NCBI RefSeq assembly: GCF_002165775.1
Contig: NZ_NDYP01000002.1
Coordinates: 62,001-126,000, forward strand
Reading direction: 5' to 3'
Source of the DNA: Campylobacter concisus
GTDB lineage: Bacteria; Campylobacterota; Campylobacteria; Campylobacterales; Campylobacteraceae
Length of the DNA stretch: 64,000 bases
Shown: in pieces, positions 17,837-27,090 of the stretch
How positions within the stretch are numbered: position 1 is the first letter of the stretch
How the letters are laid out: each line of letters opens with the position of its first letter
Program-made: the position numbers and the translations under genes
Notes under the pieces: generated by a model
Seen by the model: only the letters and a program-made list of their open reading frames with translations
What the model was told of the DNA's origin: nothing
The model's database searches: none

Positions 17837-18965
17837 CAAATTCTTTTACAATACAATTTATAAAAGTTTAAAAAACGGCTCATCAAGAGTGATGGTCATC
17901 GTGATCTCTATCTTACTTGGAGCATGCGTGTGTGCTGCATTTGTCAATGTCTATCTTGACATAGACTCTAAGGTCTCACGCGAGCTAAAAACTTATGGTG
18001 CAAATATGATCTTTGCTCCAAAAGATATGGCCTCAAGCGATAATATGAGTGAAAAAACTTATAATGAAATGATCGCTAAAGTGCCAAAAGACAAGCTTCT
18101 TGGTGAGAGCGGTTATCTCTTTGCTCAGGCAAATATCGGTCCAACAAACGCTATCGTCATGGGAACAAAATTTAGCAATCTAAAAAAAGTTAAACCATTT
18201 TTAGATGTTAGAGATGGAACGATGATAAATGTCGATTTTGACGATAAAAACGTGCTAATAGGCGTCGATCTAGCTCGTCAGGCTGGCTTTAAAGCAGGCG
18301 ATGATATAGAAATTCGTGCCATTGGCTCAAATGAGAGCATAAATGTAAAGATAAAAGGCGTAGTCGCAAGTGGCGACAAAGAGGATGCGCTTTTGATCAC
18401 GTCACTATCTTTGGCTCAAAAAATTTCAAATAAAGCTGGCAAAATAAACTATGCTGAAGCTGTTGTGCTTGGTAACTTTGATGAGATAACATCGCTTGCA
18501 AAGACTATAAGCAATGAAGAAATAGCCGCAAAACCAGTGGCAAAGGTCTCAAAGTCTGAGGGCTATATCTTGGAAAAGATCAAGCTATTAATGGCACTTG
18601 TTAGCCTTGTTATTTTGCTCATTACTTCAATGTGCGTAAACACAACGCTTAGTGCTATCTTGCTCTCTCGCTCAAAGGAAATCGCACTTCTTAGAGCCAT
18701 AGGTGCAAGCAAAAAAGATGTGCTAAATCTATTTGGTTTTGAAACATTTGTGACAGCGCTCATCTCAGCATTAGTTGGTGCATTTTTAGGATATTTACTA
18801 GCTCAAATTTTAGGTTATGCGATATTTGATTCTAGTATTGATTTTAGAATTTTGAGCATCCCAGTAGCTGTGATAATATCGCTTTTATTTGCAGCGATCG
18901 CAGCATTTTATCCGATCAAACGGGCACTTAATAATAAAATGGCAGATACATTAAGAGGAGAATGA
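17823..18965 (+). CDS. ABC transporter permease, FtsX/MacB type (second subunit)
   Basis: A 380-residue protein with the same architecture as its upstream neighbour: one N-terminal helix, a periplasmic domain of about 210 residues, and three C-terminal helices after VSLVILLITSMCVNTTL, with the coupling segment SRSKEIALLRAIGASKKDVL. It corresponds to Cj1662. Sequence similarity between the two permeases (for example RELKTYGANMIF against TELRGYGSNIVV) suggests an old duplication that became an obligate heterodimer. It starts inside the end of the first permease and ends one base before the ATPase start. Confidence 0.85.
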   Translation: MTANSKFFYNTIYKSLKNGSSRVMVIVISILLGACVCAAFVNVYLDIDSKVSRELKTYGANMIFAPKDMASSDNMSEKTYNEMIAKVPKDKLLGESGYLFAQANIGPTNAIVMGTKFSNLKKVKPFLDVRDGTMINVDFDDKNVLIGVDLARQAGFKAGDDIEIRAIGSNESINVKIKGVVASGDKEDALLITSLSLAQKISNKAGKINYAEAVVLGNFDEITSLAKTISNEEIAAKPVAKVSKSEGYILEKIKLLMALVSLVILLITSMCVNTTLSAILLSRSKEIALLRAIGASKKDVLNLFGFETFVTALISALVGAFLGYLLAQILGYAIFDSSIDFRILSIPVAVIISLLFAAIAAFYPIKRALNNKMADTLRGE

Positions 18966-18966
18966 T

Positions 18967-19656
18967 ATGCAAAATGCACTAGAATTAAAAAATATTTGTA
19001 AAATTTTTGGCGATGTTAAAGCACTTGATGATATAAATTTTGAGGTTAAAAAAGGTGAGTGGGTCAGCGTAATGGGGCCAAGTGGTAGTGGTAAGAGTAC
19101 GCTTGTAAATATCCTTTCACTAATGGATACTCCAAGCAGTGGTACTTATATGCTCGGTGGCGATGATGCGAGTAATCTAAATGCTGACGATACACTTAAA
19201 TTTAGACGTGAAAAGATCGGTCTTATTTTTCAGCAGTTTCACTTAGTGCCATATCTTAGCGCACTTGAAAATGTGATGATCGCTCAGTACTATCACAGCT
19301 CAGTTGATGAAGAGGATGCTAAAAAAGCGCTTGAGGCAGTTGGTCTTTCTCACAGACTAACACACAGACCAAGTCAGCTAAGTGGTGGTGAGCAACAACG
19401 CCTTTGTATTGCACGCTCGCTCATAAACGATCCTGAAATTTTAATAGCAGATGAGCCAACTGGTAACCTTGATGAAGCAAATGAAAGAGTTATACTTGAT
19501 CTATTTTGCAAGCTAAGAAAAGAGGGCAAGACGATACTTCTAGTCACTCACAACCCTGATCTTGGCGAGTATGGCGATAAGATCGTCTATCTAAGACATG
19601 GTAAGCTAGAAAAAATTCGCACTATTGAAAACCCAAAGGTGCCAAATGAGATATAA
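18967..19656 (+). CDS. ABC transporter ATP-binding protein, LolD/MacB type (P19 locus)
   Basis: A 229-residue ATPase with Walker A GPSGSGKST, Q-loop FQQFHLVPYL, signature LSGGEQQRLCIARSL, Walker B ILIADEPTGNLD and the switch His in LLVTHNPDLG. It belongs to the LolD/MacB/FtsE subgroup that works with FtsX-type permeases and matches Cj1663. It powers the two-permease complex encoded just upstream. Its last 11 bases overlap the start of the thioredoxin-like lipoprotein gene. Confidence 0.9.
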   Translation: MQNALELKNICKIFGDVKALDDINFEVKKGEWVSVMGPSGSGKSTLVNILSLMDTPSSGTYMLGGDDASNLNADDTLKFRREKIGLIFQQFHLVPYLSALENVMIAQYYHSSVDEEDAKKALEAVGLSHRLTHRPSQLSGGEQQRLCIARSLINDPEILIADEPTGNLDEANERVILDLFCKLRKEGKTILLVTHNPDLGEYGDKIVYLRHGKLEKIRTIENPKVPNEI

Positions 19657-20140
19657 AATTTTATTTTTATGTCTAGTCTCAGCCCTAGTTATGGGCTGCG
19701 TCAAGCAGTATGAGAAGCATCACATTACGCTAAATGACTCAAGCGGCATTGATACGCAGTTTTTTCCAACAGAAAAGAGGCTAAAGATAGGCGATAAGCC
19801 ATATATGCTATTTTTCTTTGGTACGGACTGCGGAGTGTGCAAGGCCGCTATACCTGATCTAAATACGCTTGAAAAAGAGTATGGTAAAGAGGTTCAATTC
19901 ATTGGTGTTTTAGGACCTAGTAAAGGCTTTGATAAAGATATTGAGCTTTTAAAAGAGCACAACATTACATTTAAAACTACGAGTGATAAGGTTTCAGTTG
20001 ATTACTTTAGCAAGGCAGTTGGTGGCGTCATGGGCGTGCCAGTTATCTATTTTTTTGATAAAGATGGTAAGATGCGATCAAAATTTATCGGTCTTACACC
20101 AAAAAGCGTACTTGAAAGTGCTATAAGATCGCTCTTGTAG
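19646..20140 (+). CDS. TlpA/ResA-like thioredoxin lipoprotein (P19 locus)
   Basis: A 164-residue exported protein with a lipobox (LVSALVMGC) and a thioredoxin fold with redox motif CGVC in FFGTDCGVCKAAIPDL; the cis-Pro segment is GGVMGVPVIYFF. It resembles the Cj1664/Cj1665 proteins that end the C. jejuni P19 operon. It is likely a membrane-anchored periplasmic reductant. The ATG at 19646 is chosen because it starts the signal peptide; an in-frame TTG seven residues earlier would put charged residues ahead of it. It overlaps the ATPase gene, so it is translationally coupled. Only one of the two thioredoxin-like genes I recall from C. jejuni is present here. Confidence 0.85.
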   Translation: MRYKILFLCLVSALVMGCVKQYEKHHITLNDSSGIDTQFFPTEKRLKIGDKPYMLFFFGTDCGVCKAAIPDLNTLEKEYGKEVQFIGVLGPSKGFDKDIELLKEHNITFKTTSDKVSVDYFSKAVGGVMGVPVIYFFDKDGKMRSKFIGLTPKSVLESAIRSLL

Positions 20141-20148
20141 GAGTGAAT

Positions 20149-20727
20149 ATGAAAAATTTCTTTTTATTTGTCTTAGCGGTATTTTTTGTTGGATGTGCTA
20201 GTAGCACTCCAAATATCTCGGTCAAAACGAGCGATCCAATCTTTTTTACACTTAATGAAGCAAATAAAAGCGTCTATGTAAATTTTAAAAATAGTGCGAC
20301 CGGGCAAGATGTAAATGCTGAAATTTTAAGCGAATTTATAAAGGCTGGTTTTAGAAACGAGCCAAATATCAAGAATGCTGACTTCATCGTCCTTGGTGAT
20401 GTGCAAAGCTTTTCTAGGATAATCAAAAGAGATCCTAGATTTTCAATGGGGATGGGATATGGCTTTGGTAGACCAAGCTTTGGCTTTGGCTACTCGATGT
20501 TTTTCCCATTTGGCTATTACGATGATGATGACTTTAGCACGAATAGCTATACTTATCACATGCAAGTAAGCGTGCTAGTGCGTCCAAAAAATGGTGGCGA
20601 AAAGGCGACAAATATCTCACTTATGCAAGCTGGCAATGTCTATTCGCCAAGCTACATTTGGCCATTTTTTAAAGAACGTCTAGCAAAACAGATTGTTAGC
20701 TTTTTTTATAATGTCTCGCAAAAATAG
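20149..20727 (+). CDS. Outer-membrane lipoprotein, TraT-like
   Basis: A 192-residue lipoprotein (lipobox FFVGC at residues 14-18). The pattern after the signal, with a SDPIFF...NKSVYVNFKNSATGQD block, an amphipathic helix EILSEFIKAGFR and then NADFIVLGDVQ, parallels the TraT family of surface-exclusion and serum-resistance lipoproteins. A glycine- and aromatic-rich middle follows (MGMGYGFGRPSFGFGYSMFF), then a DDDDF acidic run. The start at 20149 has AGGAG five bases upstream. It follows the thioredoxin lipoprotein by eight bases, so it may be read from the iron operon. Function unknown; the TraT link is by pattern only. Confidence 0.6.
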   Translation: MKNFFLFVLAVFFVGCASSTPNISVKTSDPIFFTLNEANKSVYVNFKNSATGQDVNAEILSEFIKAGFRNEPNIKNADFIVLGDVQSFSRIIKRDPRFSMGMGYGFGRPSFGFGYSMFFPFGYYDDDDFSTNSYTYHMQVSVLVRPKNGGEKATNISLMQAGNVYSPSYIWPFFKERLAKQIVSFFYNVSQK

Positions 20728-20756
20728 GAGAAATTAGTAAATTTAAAAGGATTTAA

Positions 20757-22004
20757 ATGCTAGTTGATGGAAGCTATGAAATTTCATCTTGTGATGATAT
20801 TGAACTTGGTATAAAAAGAAGCTCTCCTCTCTCCTTTTATTCATGTTATGACAATGCCAAGGATGCAAAAGCTCTTTTGGTTATTATCCCTGGGCTTGGA
20901 GAAGACTCTGACCTTGGATATAGGGCTAACCTTATGCAGACTATGGCAGAGACTTATGATGCTGCATGTATTAGTGTGGATTATCACTGCATAGGCAACC
21001 GCCCACAGCTTGGGGCGAAATTTGGGCTTGATGATATAGATCGCGAAATCTTAACAAGAGAACTATCAAGTATAGGTATAAATTTACCAATTGATCTAAA
21101 AAGTATCGACTGCCACGAGAAGGTTGATTTGCTACTTAAATTTCTCAGCAAAGAGATTACTATTCGAAAAGAGAGAGGTATTTTGCCGGCTGATTTTAGA
21201 CTAAATGCTAGCATTACGATAGTGCCAACAAAAAATGAATATCAAAATTTTGGCGTTATGCAAGCAATGGATGTGCTAAATGCTGTACTTTATACAAAAA
21301 AATATATAAATAATGCCAAATTTGAACATCTGCCAGTGATAATGGTAGGCAGCTCACATGGTGGATATCTGGCACATATGTGTGCTAAGATCGCTCCATG
21401 GCTAGTTGATGCGGTGATAGATAATAGCTCTTATGCCATATTTTTATGGCGTCTTATTGGATTTGGTAAAGAGATAAATTTTACTAACTATTTTTGTTTT
21501 GGTACCGACACTTTGTATCAAAATTTATATCTTTATTTTTTTGATAAGACCTACTGGACGCTTAATGAAAAATCACCATACTATTTTATTGACGCAAGAG
21601 AAGAGATAAGAAATATCCTAAATTTAGATCATTTAAATGTTCAAAGCTGCTATGAAAAGCCAATTTACGTTAGCTATCACTGTATTTGTGATAAAGAAAT
21701 AGCTCCAGCAAAGGATAAAATCGAGCTTTACGAGGCTCTTAAGAAACTTAAATTTGATGCAACACTACATATGATAAAAGATGAGAGTGAGGTTGATGGC
21801 AAATTTATAAAGTCTTTAGCACATGGAATGGGGATGTCTTATAAACTACTTTTACAAAAAGAGCTTCCCAGTATGATGGAGAAAATTTTATCTCAAAAAA
21901 ATAAAAAGAGCAGCAAGAGTATTGAGTATAAATGCGGCGATACGATCTATAAATTTAGTGAAGTCTTAGATCAAATAAATCTTGAAATTTTAGATATTGC
22001 TTAG
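20757..22004 (+). CDS. DUF2920 family protein, alpha/beta-hydrolase-like
   Basis: A 415-residue cytoplasmic protein that fits DUF2920, a family common in Campylobacter, sometimes near flagellin glycosylation genes. An alpha/beta-hydrolase core is visible: LLVIIPGLGEDSDLGYR early, and a nucleophile elbow GSSHGGYLAHM near residue 200; a possible acid and His occur in DKEIAPAKDK and LAHGMGM. The substrate is unknown. The flanking 3' terminator and the convergent pflB gene isolate it. The start is the ATG at 20757, preceded by AAAAGGA. Confidence 0.75.
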   Translation: MLVDGSYEISSCDDIELGIKRSSPLSFYSCYDNAKDAKALLVIIPGLGEDSDLGYRANLMQTMAETYDAACISVDYHCIGNRPQLGAKFGLDDIDREILTRELSSIGINLPIDLKSIDCHEKVDLLLKFLSKEITIRKERGILPADFRLNASITIVPTKNEYQNFGVMQAMDVLNAVLYTKKYINNAKFEHLPVIMVGSSHGGYLAHMCAKIAPWLVDAVIDNSSYAIFLWRLIGFGKEINFTNYFCFGTDTLYQNLYLYFFDKTYWTLNEKSPYYFIDAREEIRNILNLDHLNVQSCYEKPIYVSYHCICDKEIAPAKDKIELYEALKKLKFDATLHMIKDESEVDGKFIKSLAHGMGMSYKLLLQKELPSMMEKILSQKNKKSSKSIEYKCGDTIYKFSEVLDQINLEILDIA

Positions 22005-22019
22005 TATTTAAAATAGTTA

Positions 22020-22046
22020 AAACCAGGCGCATAAAGACCTGGTTTT
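22020..22046. terminator. Bidirectional terminator between DUF2920 and pflB
   Basis: AAACCAGG (22020-22027) and CCTGGTTT (22038-22045) with a 10-base loop and T-run on the plus strand; A-rich bases on the left give the minus-strand U-run. Confidence 0.75.
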
Positions 22047-22048
22047 TA

Positions 22049-24421
22049 TCAGTCATTATCTATCTCAAAGCCATAAAATTCGCTTTCATACTCAACATTT
22101 CCTATTTTGCTGTATTGTATAAGAGCTGCTTTTATATTATCTATCTGCTGATACATTAGGCCAAGAGCTATTCTATTTTCGATAGCACTAGCATCATTTA
22201 GTTTTGTTAGCTCTAAAAGCGCGATTGCGTTTGATACTTTTCCAGCTCCTGTCGCGGCCACAGATGCTAAAAACAATGTGCTAGCGTCATTTACTTTAAA
22301 CTCATCGATTGCCTGATTATAAAGTTTATAGCTTTCATCAAAGTCGTTTGTAAAGATATCGACATAGGCTAGAGTTTGGATCAAATTTATATTCTTTGGA
22401 GCATTTTTTAGCTCGGCTCTTAACTTATCACGCTCTCTTGTAAGTAAGCCTGAAATTTGAAGTAGCTTGATGTATTGCTTTTTGATGATGTCAGCGCCGT
22501 GATAGAAAGCGTTTGAATCAAGCTGCTTGCCATTAAAGTAAATTTGTATCGCTTTTGCATACTCTTTGACATTTTGCTCTTTGTTTTTCGAGATGAAAGT
22601 TAAGATATTTGCAATAATATCATTTGGCAAAATTTTTAGTAGCTCATCAGCTTTTTTTACCATTAGCTCATCATTGTTTGTTATTTTTGCGATGATGATA
22701 TCAAAGGCTAAATTTAGCATTGTCTGCTCTTTTGGCTCTTCAAGCCACCTTATCATCGCACTTTGGTTGCCGCTAATCAGGCTTAGAAGCGAGGCATATA
22801 AATTTACAGGCTTTAAACTCTTGTCATTTTCTAAATTTTCGCCGATCTCTTCAATAAGCTTTGGGTTTAAATTTCTATTTATATCTAGACAAATCGCCCC
22901 AAAAATACCTGAAAGATGGTTATTTACATCTTGATGATAGCTTGCTATGAAGTGCTTTGCTGCAAGGCTAAAATTTCCAAGCTGAGCGTAGCTTAAGGCG
23001 AGGTTGTATTGTAAGATAGAGTGATTTGGATAAGTACTGGCTAGCTCTTCAAACTCTTTATTTGCTTCCTTTAAGCGGTAGCTTAGTGCTTTTGCAATAG
23101 CTTCGCTAAGTTTTGCATTTACTTTTGAAGCAGCCGCACTTTGGCTAAGATAGTCATTTGCTGCTGAGGTGTCGTCTAGAAAGACGCTAACGCCACCTTT
23201 TCTTATCTGCTCGATGCTCTGTTTTGCATCAAAGACCTTGTAAGGTGCGAAGTAAAAAAGCGTCTCATAGCGCCTTGTTCTATCAAAAAACATATCATCA
23301 CTAAAGTGTGCCTGAGCTAGGCTGACATCAAAAAGATCAGGCTTTAGTATCGTTTTTATCTTATAAATTTTGCTTGGTAAAGAAGCATTGTAGTCGTAAA
23401 CATCTTTGATAAATGCCGCTGCATCGCCGTAGTCAGCAGTTTTTAGATCGATTAGCGCCTCAGTCATCTTGATAAGATCGATATTTGGCGTATTTTTAGA
23501 AGCTTTTGTTAGATAATCCCTTGCTTTATCGTATTTGCCAAGTCTTGCATAGAGCTGTGCTAGCGTGAAGTCGGCCTTAAATGCCTTTTGGCCCTCGAGT
23601 TTGGCTATTGCTCTCTCATCATCTCCAAGAAGCGATAAAATTTTTGCACTTAAATAGGCATATTCGTTTTTATAATCTGCAGTATTTGGATGAGAAAGTG
23701 CTTGAAGCGCCTCGTAATAGTTGCCTTTATAGTAGTTTATAAGCGCGTAGTAATAGCTATAAAGTGGCGAGTTGTTTTCATACTGCAAAAATGAATCAGC
23801 AAGTCCTATATAGTAGTTAAAATTTTTAGTGTTATTTAGCTCAAGTGAGCAAACGGCAGCATTTATGGCGCTAACTGCTGTGTTTTCTCTATCGGTTATA
23901 GCTTTGTTAAAAGATACGATCGCCTCATCACATCTTTCTTGTTTCATCTGCGAAACACCGAGGTTGTAGTTTGAGAGAGACTGGTTATAAACAGCTACGT
24001 TTTCATAAATTTTTAGAGCCTCAAATTTATTGCCACGCTCATAAAGCTGATTGGCTTTATTTATCATTTCATCGATCTTTGAAGCGCCAAAATTTTGCGT
24101 TTGGTAGTTATTTTCTATATTTTTTACGATACTTACAGTATCTATGTTCTCTTTTTTGTCTTTCTTTAGCAAGATAACTAGCAAAACCACTATCAAAATG
24201 ATAAGTACTAGAGCGACCATACCTGCTATTATAAAGAGCTTTTTATTGCTCTTTTTTACAGGGATTGGCTCTGGGATGCTCTCATCTTGTAGCACACCTT
24301 CACTTGCGATACTCTCAAGCGAGACGATCTCTTCAGGCGCTTCAGTTTTTGCCTCTTCAGGCGCTTCTTGCTCTGCTTGCTCGCCAGGTGGTTTTAAAAC
24401 TACAACCTCTTCTTCAGCCAC
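22049..24421 (-). CDS. pflB: TPR-repeat membrane protein, likely flagellar motor component PflB
   Basis: A 790-residue protein: an acidic cytoplasmic N-terminus rich in E and A (about 55 residues), one membrane helix at about 60-87 (IIAGMVALVLIILIVVLLVI), then a long periplasmic region of tetratricopeptide-like helical repeats. Its place directly downstream of serS copies C. jejuni Cj0390, which encodes PflB, a disk protein that helps hold stator units in the wide Campylobacter flagellar motor. Length and topology agree. Its ATG overlaps the serS stop, so the two are co-translated. TPR content is visible from recurring A-L-Y patterns such as YNLGVSQMKQERCDEAIVSF and YNLALSYAQLGNFSLAAKHF. Confidence 0.78.
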   Translation of the reverse strand: MAEEEVVVLKPPGEQAEQEAPEEAKTEAPEEIVSLESIASEGVLQDESIPEPIPVKKSNKKLFIIAGMVALVLIILIVVLLVILLKKDKKENIDTVSIVKNIENNYQTQNFGASKIDEMINKANQLYERGNKFEALKIYENVAVYNQSLSNYNLGVSQMKQERCDEAIVSFNKAITDRENTAVSAINAAVCSLELNNTKNFNYYIGLADSFLQYENNSPLYSYYYALINYYKGNYYEALQALSHPNTADYKNEYAYLSAKILSLLGDDERAIAKLEGQKAFKADFTLAQLYARLGKYDKARDYLTKASKNTPNIDLIKMTEALIDLKTADYGDAAAFIKDVYDYNASLPSKIYKIKTILKPDLFDVSLAQAHFSDDMFFDRTRRYETLFYFAPYKVFDAKQSIEQIRKGGVSVFLDDTSAANDYLSQSAAASKVNAKLSEAIAKALSYRLKEANKEFEELASTYPNHSILQYNLALSYAQLGNFSLAAKHFIASYHQDVNNHLSGIFGAICLDINRNLNPKLIEEIGENLENDKSLKPVNLYASLLSLISGNQSAMIRWLEEPKEQTMLNLAFDIIIAKITNNDELMVKKADELLKILPNDIIANILTFISKNKEQNVKEYAKAIQIYFNGKQLDSNAFYHGADIIKKQYIKLLQISGLLTRERDKLRAELKNAPKNINLIQTLAYVDIFTNDFDESYKLYNQAIDEFKVNDASTLFLASVAATGAGKVSNAIALLELTKLNDASAIENRIALGLMYQQIDNIKAALIQYSKIGNVEYESEFYGFEIDND

Positions 24422-25665
24422 TACATATACCTTTTAAGAACTTCTGGAATTTCAATAGTGCCATCTGCTTTTTGGTAGTTCTCCATGATGGCAATAAGAG
24501 TCCTACCCACAGCTAGACTTGAGCCATTTAGGGTATTTACAAGCATATTTTTCTTGCCATCTTTAAAGCGAATTTTTGCACGCCTTGCTTGAAAATCACG
24601 AGTATTGGAAATAGAGCTAATCTCTCTATATTTACCTTGACCAGGTAGCCAAACCTCAAGGTCTATCGTCTTTGCCGCGCTAAAACCAAGATCGCCACTG
24701 CAAAGAAGCATATGGCGGTGAGGAAGTCCAAGGCTAGTTAGTAGATCGCTTGCGCACGCTACCATTTCATTTAGCACGTCTTCGCTTTGATCAGGCTTTG
24801 TGATACTTACTAGCTCGACCTTTTCAAACTGGTGCTGGCGGATCATACCTCTAGTATCACGTCCTGCTGAGCCTGCCTCTTGGCGGAAGCATGCTGAGTA
24901 GCAAGTCATCTTTATAGGCAGCTGCTCGGCTTCAATGATCGTGTCATTGTATAAATTTGTCACAGGCACTTCGCTAGTTGGGATGAGGTAGAGGTCTTCG
25001 TCACGCACTTTGTAAAGGTCTTCTTCAAATTTAGGCAGCTGACCAGTACCAAAAAGTGTGTTTGAACTTACTAGATAAGGGACATTTACAAGCTCAAAGC
25101 CTCGCGCGCTATTAAAGTCGATCATGTAATTAACAAGCGCTCTACTTAGCCTTGCTCCCATGCCACGAAGCACGGTAAAGCGAGATCCTGAGAGTTTTGC
25201 GCCCCTTTCAAAGTCAAGCCAACCAAGGCTCTCACCTAGCTCCCAGTGCTCTTTTGGTGTAAAGCTAAATTTAGTTGGCTCAAGCACCGTTTTTATGCAG
25301 ACATTATCGTCCTCGTCCTTACCAAATGGCACATCATCATCGGTGATATTTGGCACGTTAAATGAAATTTGCTCAAGCTTTTCTTCATATTGTTTAACGA
25401 TCTCATCAGCGTCAGCAAGTGCAGCTTTGTTTAAATTTAGCTTATTTTTAAGCTCGCTTACATCTTCGCCAGCTCTTGCCTTTATGCCAAGCTCTTTACT
25501 TTTTGCGTTTTGGATCGCTTGGAAATTTTCAAGTGCTTTTCTCTTTTGCTTTAGCTCGTTAAAAGTTTGTAAAAGCTCGTCAATCAGCTGAGCTTTTACA
25601 TTTTTTCCCTCAAGTTTTTTTACAAATTCATCGTAATTTGTCTCGAGTAGTTTTAAATTTATCAT
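24421..25665 (-). CDS. serS: Seryl-tRNA synthetase
   Basis: A 414-residue class II aminoacyl-tRNA synthetase. The first 110 residues form the antiparallel coiled-coil arm that grips the long variable arm of tRNA-Ser. Motif 2 ([25 protein letters not shown], only partly quoted as [14 protein letters not shown]) and motif 3 ([14 protein letters not shown]) are present, as are the serine-pocket residues in TSEVPVTN. It is the first gene of serS-pflB and lies ten bases after a small membrane protein gene on the same strand. Confidence 0.97.
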   Translation of the reverse strand: MINLKLLETNYDEFVKKLEGKNVKAQLIDELLQTFNELKQKRKALENFQAIQNAKSKELGIKARAGEDVSELKNKLNLNKAALADADEIVKQYEEKLEQISFNVPNITDDDVPFGKDEDDNVCIKTVLEPTKFSFTPKEHWELGESLGWLDFERGAKLSGSRFTVLRGMGARLSRALVNYMIDFNSARGFELVNVPYLVSSNTLFGTGQLPKFEEDLYKVRDEDLYLIPTSEVPVTNLYNDTIIEAEQLPIKMTCYSACFRQEAGSAGRDTRGMIRQHQFEKVELVSITKPDQSEDVLNEMVACASDLLTSLGLPHRHMLLCSGDLGFSAAKTIDLEVWLPGQGKYREISSISNTRDFQARRAKIRFKDGKKNMLVNTLNGSSLAVGRTLIAIMENYQKADGTIEIPEVLKRYM

Positions 25666-25674
25666 CCTATATCC

Positions 25675-26115
25675 TTAAACCATAAACATAACTTTTGCAA
25701 AAAGTACGATAAAAACTGCCGCTGTTAGCGCAAATGGATGTATGTTGCCAAGTGGGCTAGGGCGTTTAAATATAAATTTGCAGCTCAAATTTGTTATAAC
25801 CGCAGCTACGATTAGCATCGCTAAGAAAAATTTGATCATAAAAATGATTTGTAAATTTGTCTCAAAGTAGCCTCCAGCCTTTGATCCGACCCAGTTACTC
25901 ATCATCATGCCTCCAGTTAATACCAAAAGCAAGATGCAAAGTGGCATTATCTTAATAGCAACTGAACCGATAGCTTGTTTTGCCTTTTGAGCAAGCTCAG
26001 GTGGCATTTTTTTACAAGCTGCCTTAAAAATGATTACATCAAAAAAGAGGTAACCAACAAAGATGATTGCACAGAAAAGATGAACTATCTGTGCGTATGG
26101 ATATAAATTTTGCAT
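25675..26115 (-). CDS. Four-helix membrane protein, CopD-like
   Basis: A 146-residue membrane protein with four hydrophobic helices (about 5-28, 48-70, 85-108, 122-144). Early His in AQIVHLFCAIIF and a later ILLLVLTGGMMM segment resemble the CopD/DUF2269/HemJ group of small haem- or copper-linked membrane proteins. That likeness is by hydrophobic pattern only. It lies between trpS (12 bases upstream) and serS, all on the minus strand, so it is part of that operon. No named gene can be assigned. Confidence 0.65.
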   Translation of the reverse strand: MQNLYPYAQIVHLFCAIIFVGYLFFDVIIFKAACKKMPPELAQKAKQAIGSVAIKIMPLCILLLVLTGGMMMSNWVGSKAGGYFETNLQIIFMIKFFLAMLIVAAVITNLSCKFIFKRPSPLGNIHPFALTAAVFIVLFAKVMFMV

Positions 26116-26127
26116 ATTTTTCCTTTA

Positions 26128-27090
26128 TTAATAAATTCCGACTGCTTCACGAACTTTTTTTATTGTTGTTTGAGCAACATTACTTGCCTTTTTGGCTCCT
26201 ATTTCTAAAATTTCAGACACTTCGCCAGGATTATTTTGATAATGCTCAAATTTCTCTCTCGCATCTTTAAAATAGCCCCAAATAAGCTCATTTAGATAAG
26301 CTTTAAAGTGCCCGTGACCCTCGCCACCACGCTCATATCTAGCTTGAAGCTCTTTTTGTCCACTCTCATCTAAAAAAAGTTTGGCGATATTATAGACGTT
26401 GCAGTTTTGCCACTGTTTTGGCTCTTCAAGCGGTGTGCCATCAGTCACGATGCTAGAAATTTGCTTTTTAAGCGTTTTGGCATCGGCAAAGATGTCGATT
26501 GTATTGCCATAGCTTTTGCTCATCTTTTCACCGTTTGTGCCAGGCACGGTGGCGACATTTTCATCGATCTTCGCCTCAGGCAATGTAAAAATTTCTCCAT
26601 GTTCGTTGTTAAATTTTATCGCGATATCACGAGCGATTTCTACGTGCTGGATCTGATCCTTGCCTACAGGCACGACCTGCGCATTATAAAGCAAAATGTC
26701 AGCTGCCATCAAAACTGGATAGCTAAAGAGTCCGTGGTGCGAACTAAGACCTTTTGCGACTTTATCTTTGTAACTATGTGCGCGCTCAAGAAGCCCCATA
26801 GGCGTGTGCTGACTTAGTACCCAGTAAAGCTCAAGCACGTCTTTAACATCACTTTGCACCCAAAATATGCTCTTATTTGGATCGATCCCAAGTGCCAAAA
26901 ACGCACATGCAGCCTCAAAAGTGTTTTGTTTTAGGGCTTTGGCCTCGCTAAGGCTTGTCATCGCGTGGTAGTTTGCTATAAACATAAACATCTCGTTTTT
27001 TTCTTGCATATCAACCATCTGTTTTATCGAGGCAAAGTAGTTACCAAGGTGTAGTTTGCCGGAGGGTTGGAGGCCGGTTAATACTCTCAT
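26128..27090 (-). CDS. trpS: Tryptophanyl-tRNA synthetase
   Basis: A 320-residue class I synthetase with the HIGH-like motif SGKLHLGNY at residues 11-19 and the KMSKS motif in GEKMSKSYGN. Family length and the DVLELYWVLSQHTPMG tRNA-Trp/adenylate region are normal. It starts the trpS-(CopD-like)-serS-pflB minus-strand block, which copies the gene order of C. jejuni apart from the small membrane gene. The 530 bases upstream are non-coding. Confidence 0.97.
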   Translation of the reverse strand: MRVLTGLQPSGKLHLGNYFASIKQMVDMQEKNEMFMFIANYHAMTSLSEAKALKQNTFEAACAFLALGIDPNKSIFWVQSDVKDVLELYWVLSQHTPMGLLERAHSYKDKVAKGLSSHHGLFSYPVLMAADILLYNAQVVPVGKDQIQHVEIARDIAIKFNNEHGEIFTLPEAKIDENVATVPGTNGEKMSKSYGNTIDIFADAKTLKKQISSIVTDGTPLEEPKQWQNCNVYNIAKLFLDESGQKELQARYERGGEGHGHFKAYLNELIWGYFKDAREKFEHYQNNPGEVSEILEIGAKKASNVAQTTIKKVREAVGIY

